This document shows positions 25,080-32,404 of a stretch of 64,000 bases of DNA, piece by piece (the first letter of the stretch is position 1; each line of letters begins with the position of its first letter). A program made the translations under genes and the position numbers. The DNA comes from Nonomuraea spiralis (GTDB taxonomy: Bacteria; Actinomycetota; Actinomycetes; Streptosporangiales; Streptosporangiaceae): contig NZ_BMRC01000017.1 in the NCBI RefSeq assembly GCF_014648435.1, positions 62,001 through 126,000 of the forward strand. Direction: 5' to 3'. Under the pieces are notes generated by a model. The model made no database searches, was not told the origin of the DNA, and worked only from the letters and a program-made list of their open reading frames with translations.

Positions 25080-25125
25080 ATTGGATAGTAGTGTTATCTA
25101 AGTCTGGATAACGCTACTATCCAAT
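25080..25125. promoter_or_regulatory. 46-bp near-perfect dyad upstream of the DoxX-like gene
   Basis: Arms of 19 bases (25080-25098 and 25107-25125) match at 18 of 19 positions around an 8-base centre. Each arm also contains its own GATA-N7-TATC dyad (25084-25098 and 25107-25121), centred 23 bases apart. Two cooperative dimer sites, TetR/QacR style, fit best. No cognate regulator gene is adjacent. Confidence 0.7.
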
Positions 25126-25136
25126 GAGGTGCCCGG

Positions 25137-25643
25137 ATGACTGTGATCGTTCTCTTGGTGGCCACGCTGGGCTTCCGGCTGCTGGGCGCGCTCGGCGTAC
25201 GCCGCTTCGCCACCTGGCGGGTGTCGGCCGCGCACGGGCTGGCGGTCATGCTGGTCATGACCGGCAGCGCGCACTTCGTCCCCGAGGGTGTGACCCTCAT
25301 GCCCAACCACGGCGACCTGGTGCGTATGGTGCCGCCCTTCGTGCCGTTCCCCGCGGCCGTGGTCTACCTGACGGGCGTGTTCGAGCTGGCCGGCGCGGTG
25401 GGGCTGGTGTTGCCCGCGACCCGCGGGGCGGCCGGGCTCTGCCTGGCCCTGCTGTTCGTCTGCCTGCTCCCGGCCAACATCTACGCCGCCCTCTCCGACG
25501 TGCCCTTCGCGGGCGGGGAGGCGTCGCCGCTGTGGCAGCGCGTCCCCGAGCAGATCCTCTACATCGCCGTGGCGCTGGCCGCCCGGGGCCGCCGCGCAAC
25601 TCCCGCGCCGGAGGCCGCCGGGCCGGTCGCCGTCCAGCGGTGA
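25137..25643 (+). CDS. DoxX-like four-span membrane protein
   Basis: 168 residues. Four hydrophobic spans with the DoxX-type core RVSAAHGLAVMLVMTGSAHFVPEG (here quoted in two halves: AHGLAVMLVMTGSAHF and VPEG) and YLTGVFELAGAVGLVLP. The C-terminal tail APEAAGPVAVQR is soluble. The ATG lies 11 bases after the big dyad, so its expression is probably tightly controlled by an unlinked repressor. DoxX relatives are tied to redox or thiol stress; no exact role is known here. Confidence 0.78.
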   Translation: MTVIVLLVATLGFRLLGALGVRRFATWRVSAAHGLAVMLVMTGSAHFVPEGVTLMPNHGDLVRMVPPFVPFPAAVVYLTGVFELAGAVGLVLPATRGAAGLCLALLFVCLLPANIYAALSDVPFAGGEASPLWQRVPEQILYIAVALAARGRRATPAPEAAGPVAVQR

Positions 25644-25676
25644 TTCGCCGGGCGCCCAAGCTATTGACCGGTTGGT

Positions 25677-26129
25677 CAGCACCAATGGGGCAACATGGGC
25701 GAGGCCCTGACCGGCGACCCCCGCGTCTACGGCCGCGTCTACCTGGGCACCAACGGCCACGGCATCCTGTACGGCGACCGCACCGGCCCCGTCGTCACCC
25801 CGACCGTCACCCCCACCACGGGTACGGGCTGCACCGCCGTCCACACCCCCGGCAACGGCTGGCCCGGCGGCTTCCAGGCGGAGGTCACCGTCAGGAACAC
25901 CGGCGCCGCGCCCACCAGAGCGTGGAAGGTCACCTGGACGTACGGCGGCGACCAGAAGATCACCCAGCTCTGGAACGGCACCCTGACCCAGTCGGGCGCC
26001 GGCGTGAGCGTGACCGACGCCGGCCACAACGGCGCACTCCAGCCGAACGCCACCACGTCCGTCGGCCTCACCGGCACCTACTCCGGCGCCAACACCCCAC
26101 CCGCCACCCTCACCTGCACCGCGTCCTGA
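25677..26129 (+). pseudogene. 3' relic of a GH74 xyloglucanase with CBM2
   Basis: The readable frame starts after a TGA at 25665 and gives QHQWGNMGEALTGDPR then VYGRVYLGTNGHGILYGD. This is the extreme C-terminus of GH74 xyloglucanases, whose catalytic seven-bladed domains should precede it by about 700 residues. A Thr/Pro linker (VVTPTVTPTTGTG) follows, then a CBM2 (CTAVHTPGNGWPGGF, AWKVTWTYG, LWNGTLTQ, final LTCTAS) with terminal Cys pair. There is no room upstream (DoxX ends at 25643) and no signal peptide. A 144-residue ORF from ATG 25695 remains open but would encode an unexported cellulose-binding scrap. Confidence 0.75.
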
Positions 26130-26193
26130 CCCCGGACCTGGGAGGCGCTGCGCGTACTTGGGAGCTGCCCGCAGCGCCCCCTTCGCCCCGTCG

Positions 26194-26748
26194 TCAGGGC
26201 TTCCAGGCCGGGTCGCGGCCGATCAGGCCGAGCAGCCGGTCGAACGGCGGCGCGTCGTCCGGCACCGCCACCGGCGGCCCGAAGGCGCCGCTCCGCCTGC
26301 CCATCTCCACCGACTGCTCGGTGAAGCGCAGTCCCCGCGCGACGGCCTCCGCCTCCGGTTCGTACGCCTGCTCGGTGGCCCTGGCCAGGTCCCAGCCGTG
26401 GACGACCATGTCCACCAGCCACAGGTGGGCCACCGTGGTCATCGGCAGGCCGCCCAGCGCGGCGCACGTGCCCTCCCACGCCTCGGGCCGCGACCAGGCG
26501 GTCAGCATGCGGTCGGCCCGCTCGGGGAAGTCGCCCGCGTACGGGCCCTGCTCGGTGCGTTCCCCGCCGCGCGCCAGCGACTCGAACATCTCCGCCACCC
26601 ATTCGAGGTGGCCGATCAACGCCTTGACGTCGAACTCCGCGCACGGCGTCGGGGACCCGAACTGCTCGGGCCGCACCGCGGTCACCAGGCCGGAGGCCCG
26701 GTGAGTGGCACGGGTCATCAGCGGCATCATGTCTTCCATGGCAGACAT
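26194..26748 (-). CDS. TIGR03086-family (DinB/mycothiol maleylpyruvate isomerase-like) protein
   Basis: 184 residues (181 from the in-frame ATG 26739). Family motifs are PTPCAEFDVKALIGHLEWV and DMVVHGWDLARAT, supplying the His/Asp metal site of the DinB four-helix bundle. Such proteins in actinomycetes use mycothiol or bind metal. Exact chemistry is unknown. Its 5' end overlaps that of the divergent AraC gene inside a 28-bp palindrome. Confidence 0.85.
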   Translation of the reverse strand: MSAMEDMMPLMTRATHRASGLVTAVRPEQFGSPTPCAEFDVKALIGHLEWVAEMFESLARGGERTEQGPYAGDFPERADRMLTAWSRPEAWEGTCAALGGLPMTTVAHLWLVDMVVHGWDLARATEQAYEPEAEAVARGLRFTEQSVEMGRRSGAFGPPVAVPDDAPPFDRLLGLIGRDPAWKP

Positions 26749-26752
26749 GATG
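26725..26752. promoter_or_regulatory. 28-bp palindrome containing both divergent start codons
   Basis: CATCATGTCT-T-CCATGG-C-AGACATGATG, symmetric at 26 of 28 positions. Reading out each way it encodes M-A/E-D-M-M, so both proteins begin with nearly the same residues. It may be the AraC protein's operator. Confidence 0.7.
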
Positions 26753-27571
26753 TCCCGCCTGCCCGGGGCGCGGCTTGTAGAAACGCGACAGCGCGGCTGG
26801 GTCGACCCGTACGCGGGGCTCGCCGCCTTCGACTACTCGCGGCGGTACCCCTCACCCGAGTTGTCGGCGTACGTGGAGCACTTCTGGGTCGTCACCTGGA
26901 CCGACCTGGACGAGCCGTACGAGCAGCGCATCGTGTCGCATCCCACCGTGAACATGACGATCGTCCGGGACTTCCACCAGATCGCGGGCGTGATCAGGGG
27001 CGGGTTCTCGTACACGATGAGGGGCACCGGCCGCGCGCTCGGCACACGCTTCCGCCCCGGCGGCTTCCGTACGTTCCTCGGCGGCCCGGTCTCCCAGCTC
27101 ACCGGCCGGTTCGTGCGGATCGGCGAGATGTTCGCGGCCTCCGGCCCGGCCCTGGTCGAGCAGGTGCTGGCCGAGCCCGACGCCGGGGCCGCCGTCGCGC
27201 ACGTCGAGAGGTTCCTCCTGGAGCTGGGCCCCGAGCCGGACCCGCTGGCGGAGGAGGCCGCGGCGCTGGTGGGGATGGTCGAGGACGACGTTTCCGTGAC
27301 CAGGGTCGACGAGCTGGCCGACAGAGCGGGCAGGTCGATGCGCTCGCTCCAGCGGTTGTTCCGCGACTACGTCGGCATCGGCCCCAAATGGGTGATCCGC
27401 CGCTTCCGGCTGCACGAGGCCGCCGAGCGCGTGCACCAGGGCCTCGACCTGGCCACCCTGGCCGCCGAGCTGGGCTACACCGACCAGGCCCACCTGACCC
27501 GCGACTTCACGGCCGCGGTCGGCATGTCACCCGCGGCCTACGCCCGCCTCGGCACCACCACCCGCCCCTGA
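26738..27571 (+). CDS. AraC-family regulator with DUF6597-like N-domain
   Basis: 277 residues from ATG 26738 (26747 is also possible). The N-terminal sensor contains YPSPELSAYVEHFWVVTW and SHPTVNMTIV, as in the DUF6597 group. The AraC HTH is at the end: DELADRAGRSMRSLQRLF, WVIRRFRLHEAAERV, LAAELGYTDQAHLTRDF, GMSPAAYARL. It is divergent from the DinB-like gene, its probable target. Confidence 0.85.
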   Translation: MADMMSRLPGARLVETRQRGWVDPYAGLAAFDYSRRYPSPELSAYVEHFWVVTWTDLDEPYEQRIVSHPTVNMTIVRDFHQIAGVIRGGFSYTMRGTGRALGTRFRPGGFRTFLGGPVSQLTGRFVRIGEMFAASGPALVEQVLAEPDAGAAVAHVERFLLELGPEPDPLAEEAAALVGMVEDDVSVTRVDELADRAGRSMRSLQRLFRDYVGIGPKWVIRRFRLHEAAERVHQGLDLATLAAELGYTDQAHLTRDFTAAVGMSPAAYARLGTTTRP

Positions 27572-27632
27572 CACGCCCGCACCCCTGTCGCGCCTGCCCG
27601 TGACACGCCCGCGCACGCGCGCCCGGCCTGGG

Positions 27633-27974
27633 TCACCACTCTCGGGGGGCGATCAGTTCCTCGATGTCGGCCTCGGGGAAGCCGTAGGCCGACGCCACGA
27701 ACCAGAACTCCTCGGCGATCGCTTCGCGCGCGACGGTCTCGATCTCGCTGCCGGCCTCGTGGAACTCCTCGTCGAGCGCGTTGAACTCCTCCGTCGCCGC
27801 GTGGGTCAGCGTGTAGAGGGCCGCCAGATCGGCCGGCCGCTCGGCCTCTACACGCGCGCACAGGCGCAGCAGGACGGCTCTGCCCTTGTCGACGACGTGA
27901 TCGGGGTAGTAGCCGTCGTCGTACATGGCCTTGAGAAAGGCGCGGCCGAGCACCTGCGGATCCGTGGGGGACAT
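27633..27974 (-). CDS. DUF5713-family protein
   Basis: 113 residues, acidic and helical. YDDGYYPDHVVDKGRAVLLR resembles the M-Y-x-D-x-Y-F-P start of the DUF5713 family. It has no signal, membrane span or catalytic motif that I recognise. The gap to the next gene is short and holds no clear site. Function is unknown. Confidence 0.65.
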   Translation of the reverse strand: MSPTDPQVLGRAFLKAMYDDGYYPDHVVDKGRAVLLRLCARVEAERPADLAALYTLTHAATEEFNALDEEFHEAGSEIETVAREAIAEEFWFVASAYGFPEADIEELIAPREW

Positions 27975-28051
27975 CCCCGATCTCCTCTTCCGTGCGATCG
28001 CGTGCGGACGGCTCGATCATGCCCGGCACCACCGACAGAATCCCGCCGGGG

Positions 28052-28498
28052 TCAGCGCATCAGCTCGTACGCCGCGTACGCCGCGACCCCGTACGCGAGG
28101 TGTGGGACGACGTCGGAGACCCACGCGCTCGCCGGCCACGTACGCGGGTCGGTGGCGCCGAGCAGCGTCAGCGGCACGTTCGAGCCCGACATGGCCAGAA
28201 CGGTGAGCGCCAGCACCCCGACCGGCCACGACCTGCGCCGCCCCGACAGGACCCCGTACGCGACGGCCGCGCCGATCCCGGTGGCGTACCCCATGAGCGA
28301 GCCCAGTGCCTCGGTGCGGTTGGCGGCCCGGTCGCCGTCGCCGAGGTCGGTGTGGGTCAGGTCGGACAGTTTCTCCACGGCCTGCCGCGGCGTGCTGCTC
28401 GCGCCCCGCGCGCGGACGAGCATGTCCAGGTAGGAGGCGGTGTTGAGCGCGGTCGTGCCGGCCGCTCCCGCGATCAGTCCCTTGACGAGTGTGTGCAT
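28052..28498 (-). CDS. Small membrane protein of unknown function
   Basis: 148 residues. Four hydrophobic segments are seen: VKGLIAGAAGTTALNTA, GYATGIGAAVAYGVL, WPVGVLALTVLAMSG and VVPHLAYGVAAYAAYEL. A cytosolic loop is rich in charged residues (SDLTHTDLGDGDRAANRTEA). It is divergent from the AraC gene 70 bases away. I do not recognise a characterised family. Confidence 0.6.
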   Translation of the reverse strand: MHTLVKGLIAGAAGTTALNTASYLDMLVRARGASSTPRQAVEKLSDLTHTDLGDGDRAANRTEALGSLMGYATGIGAAVAYGVLSGRRRSWPVGVLALTVLAMSGSNVPLTLLGATDPRTWPASAWVSDVVPHLAYGVAAYAAYELMR

Positions 28499-28568
28499 GC
28501 CCCGGCCGCTACCCGGCGCGGACCGCCCTTCACGCGGGGGACCTGCTCGGCGGCCGTACGCTGGCAGG

Positions 28569-29393
28569 GTGAGCGTCGACGGGATGTCCGCCGCGCTGGC
28601 GCCGTACGTGACGACGCTGGCCGCCTACGACCTCGGGCCCGCCACGGCCGGCCCGCATCGCGGGTTGCCCTCCTCCACGCTGTCGATCACGATCCCCGAG
28701 GACGACTTCGTCGACATCGCCTGGGCCGGCCGGCCCGGCTCGGGCCGGCGGCTGCGGGCCGCGGTCGCCGGGCTGCACCTGAACGCGGCCGAGCTGAGTC
28801 AGCGGGGCTGCACGCGCGGGGTGTGGCTGACGCTCAGCCCGCCCGGCGCCGCCGCGCTGCTCGGGGTGCCCGCGTCGGAGCTGGCCGGGGAGGTGGCCGA
28901 TCTCGCCGACCTCGCCGACGTCGTCCCGGCGCTGGCCGGGCTGCCGGAACGCCTGGCCGCCTGCCGGTCCTGGGCCCAGCGCCGCGCCGTCGTCGAACGC
29001 GGCCTGCTCGCCGGGCTGGCCCGGCACGGCGACCGCGCGGCCCGCCGTACGTCCCGGGGCACGCTCGCGGCCCTGTCCAGGACGGCCCGGGTGGAGGAGG
29101 CGGCCCGGCTCCTCGGCTGCTCCCGGCGGCATCTGAGCAACACGGTCCGCGGCGAGTACGGGGTGACGCCCAAGGAATACCAGCGGCTCGTCCGCTTCGA
29201 GGCCGCCCGCGGCAGGCTCGTGGCCGCCGCGCGCGGGGGAGTGGCGGGCCTGGCGGAGGTGGCCGCCGCGTCGGGGTTCGCCGACCAGGCGCACCTCACG
29301 CGCGAGTGGCGGGCCATGGCCGGATGCACGCCCACCGAATGGCTGCGCACCGAAGGGCCGTCCGCCCGGCGGGCGCCGGACGGACGTGCCTGA
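28569..29393 (+). CDS. AraC-family regulator
   Basis: 274 residues from a GTG in GGCAGGGTG. The N-terminal part has a cupin-like sensor with LSITIPEDDFVDIAWAG. The C-terminal double HTH is EEAARLLGCSRRHLSNTV and LAEVAAASGFADQAHLTREW, followed by AGCTPTEWLR. It is a single gene followed by a 17-bp tandem repeat. The target may be the divergent membrane gene. Confidence 0.82.
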   Translation: MSVDGMSAALAPYVTTLAAYDLGPATAGPHRGLPSSTLSITIPEDDFVDIAWAGRPGSGRRLRAAVAGLHLNAAELSQRGCTRGVWLTLSPPGAAALLGVPASELAGEVADLADLADVVPALAGLPERLAACRSWAQRRAVVERGLLAGLARHGDRAARRTSRGTLAALSRTARVEEAARLLGCSRRHLSNTVRGEYGVTPKEYQRLVRFEAARGRLVAAARGGVAGLAEVAAASGFADQAHLTREWRAMAGCTPTEWLRTEGPSARRAPDGRA

Positions 29394-29415
29394 CGGGGGC
29401 GTTCCCCAAGGCGGC

Positions 29416-29500
29416 TCGTTCCTGGTGCGGGCTGGTTCCCGATGCGGAGGCGTTCCTGGTGCGGAGGCGTTCCTGATGCGGGTCCGATTCCGGAGCGGGG
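29416..29500. repeat. Five tandem copies of a 17-bp unit
   Basis: Units start at 29416, 29433, 29450, 29467 and 29484, consensus GCGTTCCTGRTGCGGAG; units 3 and 4 are closest and the last is diverged. They lie between the AraC stop and the VOC gene and would keep an open frame because an out-of-frame upstream ORF runs through them. Confidence 0.75.
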
Positions 29501-29553
29501 GTCGTTCCCGAATGTTCAAGACCTCGCTGCTGCCGGGCGCCCACGATGGCGGC

Positions 29554-29943
29554 ATGGACATGCACATCGCTCCACGTCTCATCGTGCCCGACCCCGACCG
29601 CGCGTCCGCGTTCTACCAGGACGCCCTGGGCGCCGACCGGGTGTTCCGCGCCGAGCCGGACGGCGACGGGCGGCCCGCCGTCATCGAGCACCGGCTCGGC
29701 GGCACGTCGTTCCGGGTCTCACCGGCCGTCTCCTCCTGGGGCTGGCTCTCGCCGGACGACCTCGGCGGCTCCGCCGTTCTCCTGGAGATCGAGACCGCCG
29801 ACCCCGACGCGGTCGGCGCACGCATGGCCGCCCAGGGGGCCGAGGTGGTCGTGCCGATCGAGAACCGGCCGTACGGCAAACGTTCGGGCCGCCTGCGCGA
29901 CCCGTTCGGCCACTTGTGGATCCTCACCGGCCCCCTCCACTGA
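29554..29943 (+). CDS. VOC (glyoxalase/bleomycin-resistance) family protein
   Basis: 129 residues. Two beta-alpha-beta-beta-beta halves: PRLIVPDPDRASAFYQDALGA with VIEHRLGG, and VLLEIETADPDAVGARMAAQG with RSGRLRDPFGHLWIL. The potential metal His/Glu ligands are partly present (H in EHRLGG, H in GHLW). It could be a YCII-like stress partner. The frame is open upstream through the repeats, but the ATG chosen gives the domain start. Confidence 0.82.
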   Translation: MDMHIAPRLIVPDPDRASAFYQDALGADRVFRAEPDGDGRPAVIEHRLGGTSFRVSPAVSSWGWLSPDDLGGSAVLLEIETADPDAVGARMAAQGAEVVVPIENRPYGKRSGRLRDPFGHLWILTGPLH

Positions 29944-30001
29944 GCGCCGCCCAGCTATGGGGGCTTTTTTCCTGATTTTTCGGGCTGGCATGCTGCTCGG
30001 C

Positions 30002-30441
30002 ATGGAGGACATGGATCACAGCCGCGTACACGTCCGGCCGGTCCGCGAGGAGGACCGGCCGGGGGTGCTGGCGCTCGCGCCGCGCCTGGCCGAAGGGGTG
30101 GCGGAGTGGCGGGACGCCGAGGAGCGGTCTTCGTCGCCGTACGGGGCCCGCGGATCGTCGGGGTCGTCTCGGTCGACCGGCAGCGGCACTTCACCGGCGA
30201 CGAGGACGCCTACGTCGGCGAACTGGCCGTCGATCCCCGCGAGGTACGCGGAGGAGTGGGCCGCCGGCTGATGGCGGCGGCCGAGGACTGGGCCCGGGGC
30301 CAGGGGCTGCGCCACGTGACCCTGGAGACGGGCGCCGCCAACACGACCGCGCGCCGCTTCTACGCCGCCCTCGGTTACACGGAGGAGGGGGTACGGCTGA
30401 CGCGCTCGCTGGACCGCGGCGTCCAGACCCGGCTGAGCTGA
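30002..30441 (+). pseudogene. GNAT acetyltransferase with a -1 type frameshift
   Basis: The N-terminal part (MEDMDHSRVHVRPVREEDRP to AEWRDAE) is in one frame and the rest (AVFVAVRGPRIVGVVSVD, ELAVDPREVRGGVGRRLM, TLETGAANTTARRFYAALGY) in the frame one base earlier. The switch falls around 30106-30130, consistent with loss of one base in a GC run. Joined, it is a normal-length GNAT with the acetyl-CoA loop (R-G-G-V-G-R-R-L). It is a decayed gene, or a sequencing error. No slippery heptamer is seen. Confidence 0.7.
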
Positions 30442-30752
30442 AGCACGCTCCCGGTGAACAGCAGCACGCCCAGCGGCACGTGCAGGGTGGTCACGTGCGC
30501 GATGCCGAGCGCCACCTGCGCGCTGACGAGCACCAGGAACCCGGCCGCGTGCATGATCGGCTTGGGCGAGCCGCCGCCCGGCCGCCACGCCACGACGGAC
30601 GCGACCAGTTGCAGCACCGCCACCGCGAACACCGTGTACGCCGCGGCACTGTGCAACGGCTGCCTGCTGGGCACCGACAGCAGCAGGCCGGCGGTGACCG
30701 GCGCGGCGAAGAGGGCGATGGTCTGCAGAATGAGCGTGATACGCAGGAACAT
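30375..30752 (-). CDS. Four-span membrane protein, probable ECF41 regulon member
   Basis: 125 residues from an ATG with GAGGAG upstream. Four spans start at FLRITLILQTIALFAAP, HSAAAYTVFAVAVLQLV, IMHAAGFLVLVSAQVAL and LHVPLGVLLFTGSVLQL. Histidines recur at span ends (LHS, MHA, AHVTTLH), a pattern that could hold a b-type haem, but that is speculation. Its promoter is a near copy of the ECF41 promoter facing the other way. The 3' end overlaps the GNAT relic by 67 bases on the opposite strand. Confidence 0.75.
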   Translation of the reverse strand: MFLRITLILQTIALFAAPVTAGLLLSVPSRQPLHSAAAYTVFAVAVLQLVASVVAWRPGGGSPKPIMHAAGFLVLVSAQVALGIAHVTTLHVPLGVLLFTGSVLQLSRVWTPRSSERVSRTPSSV

Positions 30753-30805
30753 GGGGAACTCCTCGACCGCCGGTGCCGGCGGTCCGCCGTCTGGGTGTTG
30801 TCCTC

Positions 30806-30840
30806 TATGTCCGACGACGTGACCACCCGGAATGTGAGGT
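30806..30840 (-). promoter_or_regulatory. ECF41-type promoter facing the membrane gene
   Basis: Minus strand ACCTCACA (30833-30840), 16-base spacer, CGTC (30813-30816) extended to CGTCGGACATA. It matches the ECF41 consensus TGTCACA-N16-CGTC at the TCACA core and -10. Confidence 0.8.
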
Positions 30841-30849
30841 GGTGCGGTG

Positions 30850-30884
30850 ACCTCACAGTCCAGGACGCTGTCTCGTCGGACATA
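30850..30884 (+). promoter_or_regulatory. ECF41-type autoregulatory promoter
   Basis: ACCTCACA (30850-30857), 16-base spacer, CGTC (30874-30877) extended to CGTCGGACATA. It is identical to the divergent copy over both boxes, and 42 bases upstream of the sigma gene start. Confidence 0.82.
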
Positions 30885-30919
30885 TAACCGCAAAAGCTAC
30901 CAAGGGAGTCGTTCGCGCC

Positions 30920-31849
30920 ATGACCAACCCCTCCGATCCCGGCCTGGACGCGATCATGAGCGAGCGACGGCAGCTCATCAACCTGGCCTACCGGCTGCTG
31001 GGCTCGCTGGCCGACGCCGAGGACGTCGTCCAGGAGACCTACACCCGCTGGTACGCCATGTCGCGGGAGCAGCAGGAGGCCATCGAGTCGCCGGGCGCCT
31101 GGCTGACCAGGGTCGCCGGGCGTATCTGCCTGGACCAGCTCGGCTCGGCCCGCGCCCGCCGCGAGCGCTACGTCGGCGAATGGATCCCCGAACCGCTCCC
31201 CGACCGCGCGGAATGGCCCGGCGACGACCCGGCCGACCGGGTCACCCTGGACGAGTCGGTCAACATGGCCTTCCTCGTCGTCCTGGAGTCGATGACCCCG
31301 GCCGAACGGGTCGCGTTCATCCTGCACGACGTCTTCCGCTACCCCTTCGCCGAGGTGGCCGAGATCGTCGGCCGCAGCCCGGCCGCCTGCCGGAAGCTGG
31401 CCTCCTCGGCCCGCCACCGCATCGACGCCGGGCGCGTACCGGTGGCCCCCGTGGCCCGGCAGGCGGGCATCGTACGGGAGTTCAAGCAGGCGTGGGAGGC
31501 CAAGGACATCGACGCCCTCATCACGCTGCTCGACCCCGACGCCACCGGCGTCGCCGACGGCGGCGGCGTGGTCAGCGCCGTGCTCCGGCCGATCGAGGGC
31601 GCCGTCCGGCTCGCGCGCTACGCCTTGGGCATCGCCGACCGGGCGCCGGACATGACGCTGCTGGAACGCACCGTCAACGGCCGGCCCGGCTTGGTGGCCC
31701 AGCAGGACGGCGTCACCGTGATGGTGGTCGCGTTCGACGTGGTGGGCGACCGGATCAGTCACATCTGGGCGGTCCGCAACCCCGACAAGCTCCGCCCCTG
31801 GACCACGACTCACCTCACAAATCCGGACGCCGCGTCGTCGGACGGCTGA
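30920..31849 (+). CDS. ECF41-group sigma factor (SigJ-like)
   Basis: 309 residues. Region 2: INLAYRLLGSLADAEDVVQE. Region 4: MTPAERVAFILHDVFRYPF with EVAEIVGRSPAACRKLASSA. ECF41 hallmarks are all visible: the linker GEWIPEPLPD, the SnoaL-domain motif DGGG (about residue 213) and the C-terminal NPDKL (about 288). In this group the SnoaL extension acts as a built-in anti-sigma, and the usual partner is a carboxymuconolactone decarboxylase, oxidoreductase or epimerase. Such a partner gene follows here. Confidence 0.93.
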   Translation: MTNPSDPGLDAIMSERRQLINLAYRLLGSLADAEDVVQETYTRWYAMSREQQEAIESPGAWLTRVAGRICLDQLGSARARRERYVGEWIPEPLPDRAEWPGDDPADRVTLDESVNMAFLVVLESMTPAERVAFILHDVFRYPFAEVAEIVGRSPAACRKLASSARHRIDAGRVPVAPVARQAGIVREFKQAWEAKDIDALITLLDPDATGVADGGGVVSAVLRPIEGAVRLARYALGIADRAPDMTLLERTVNGRPGLVAQQDGVTVMVVAFDVVGDRISHIWAVRNPDKLRPWTTTHLTNPDAASSDG

Positions 31850-31891
31850 GGCACCGAGCCCAGAGGAAGTTCGAGAAGGGAAGCCCCCATC

Positions 31892-32392
31892 ATGTCCACG
31901 ACGTCCGAGCGGGAAGATCTCCAGTCGCGTCTGCCCGACCCCAGCCGGTTCTTCCCCGAGCTGGGCGACATCGCCACGGCCCTGACCAAGGCCACGTACA
32001 ACGGCTCGATCCCGCGGTCCACCGTCGGCCTGGTGCAACTGCGCGCCGGGCAGATCGTCGGCAGCACGTACCACACGGTCCGGCAGGCCCAGCTCCTGCG
32101 CGGGGCCGGGGAGCCGGACGAGCGCGTCGCCGCCGTGGCGTCCTGGCGGGACGCCCCCTACTTCACCGGCCCCGAACGGGTGGCGCTGGAGCTGGTGGAG
32201 GCCGTCCTCACCGCGAACCCGTACGGGGAACGGGTCCCCGACGAGCTGTACGCCAGGGCGGCGGCCCACTACGACGACAAGGCGCTGTGGACGCTCATCC
32301 TGGCGATCAGCCAGATCTGCTTCTTCATCCCCGTGGCCGTGATCGCCAAGCCGATCCCCGGCAAGGCCCCCGGCAAGAACTACACCGGCTAG
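31892..32392 (+). CDS. Carboxymuconolactone decarboxylase/AhpD-fold protein lacking the CxxC
   Basis: 166 residues, downstream of the ECF41 gene with no own promoter seen. VGLVQLRAGQIVGSTYHTVR aligns with the V-x-L-R-x-S-Q-I-N-G-C-x-x-C-x-x-x-H motif of AhpD-like proteins, but both redox cysteines are replaced (S and H). The remainder VAAVASWRDAPYFTGPERVALELVEA is typical of the family. Peroxidase activity is therefore unlikely. A ligand-sensing or non-redox role is possible. Confidence 0.85.
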   Translation: MSTTSEREDLQSRLPDPSRFFPELGDIATALTKATYNGSIPRSTVGLVQLRAGQIVGSTYHTVRQAQLLRGAGEPDERVAAVASWRDAPYFTGPERVALELVEAVLTANPYGERVPDELYARAAAHYDDKALWTLILAISQICFFIPVAVIAKPIPGKAPGKNYTG

Positions 32393-32404
32393 CGCCGGAC
32401 CCCG

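Noticed and set aside
25080..25125. Large dyad considered as the lpdA terminator or a MITE
   Set aside because: A perfect terminator already lies at 25013-25051. The dyad has no target duplication or T-tract and lies at a promoter position.
29416..29500. Short repeats considered as a CRISPR array
   Set aside because: Units are contiguous with no unique spacers, and no cas genes are in the window.
30106..30130. GNAT frame change considered as programmed frameshifting
   Set aside because: No slippery heptamer or downstream structure is seen. A one-base loss in a GC run is simpler.
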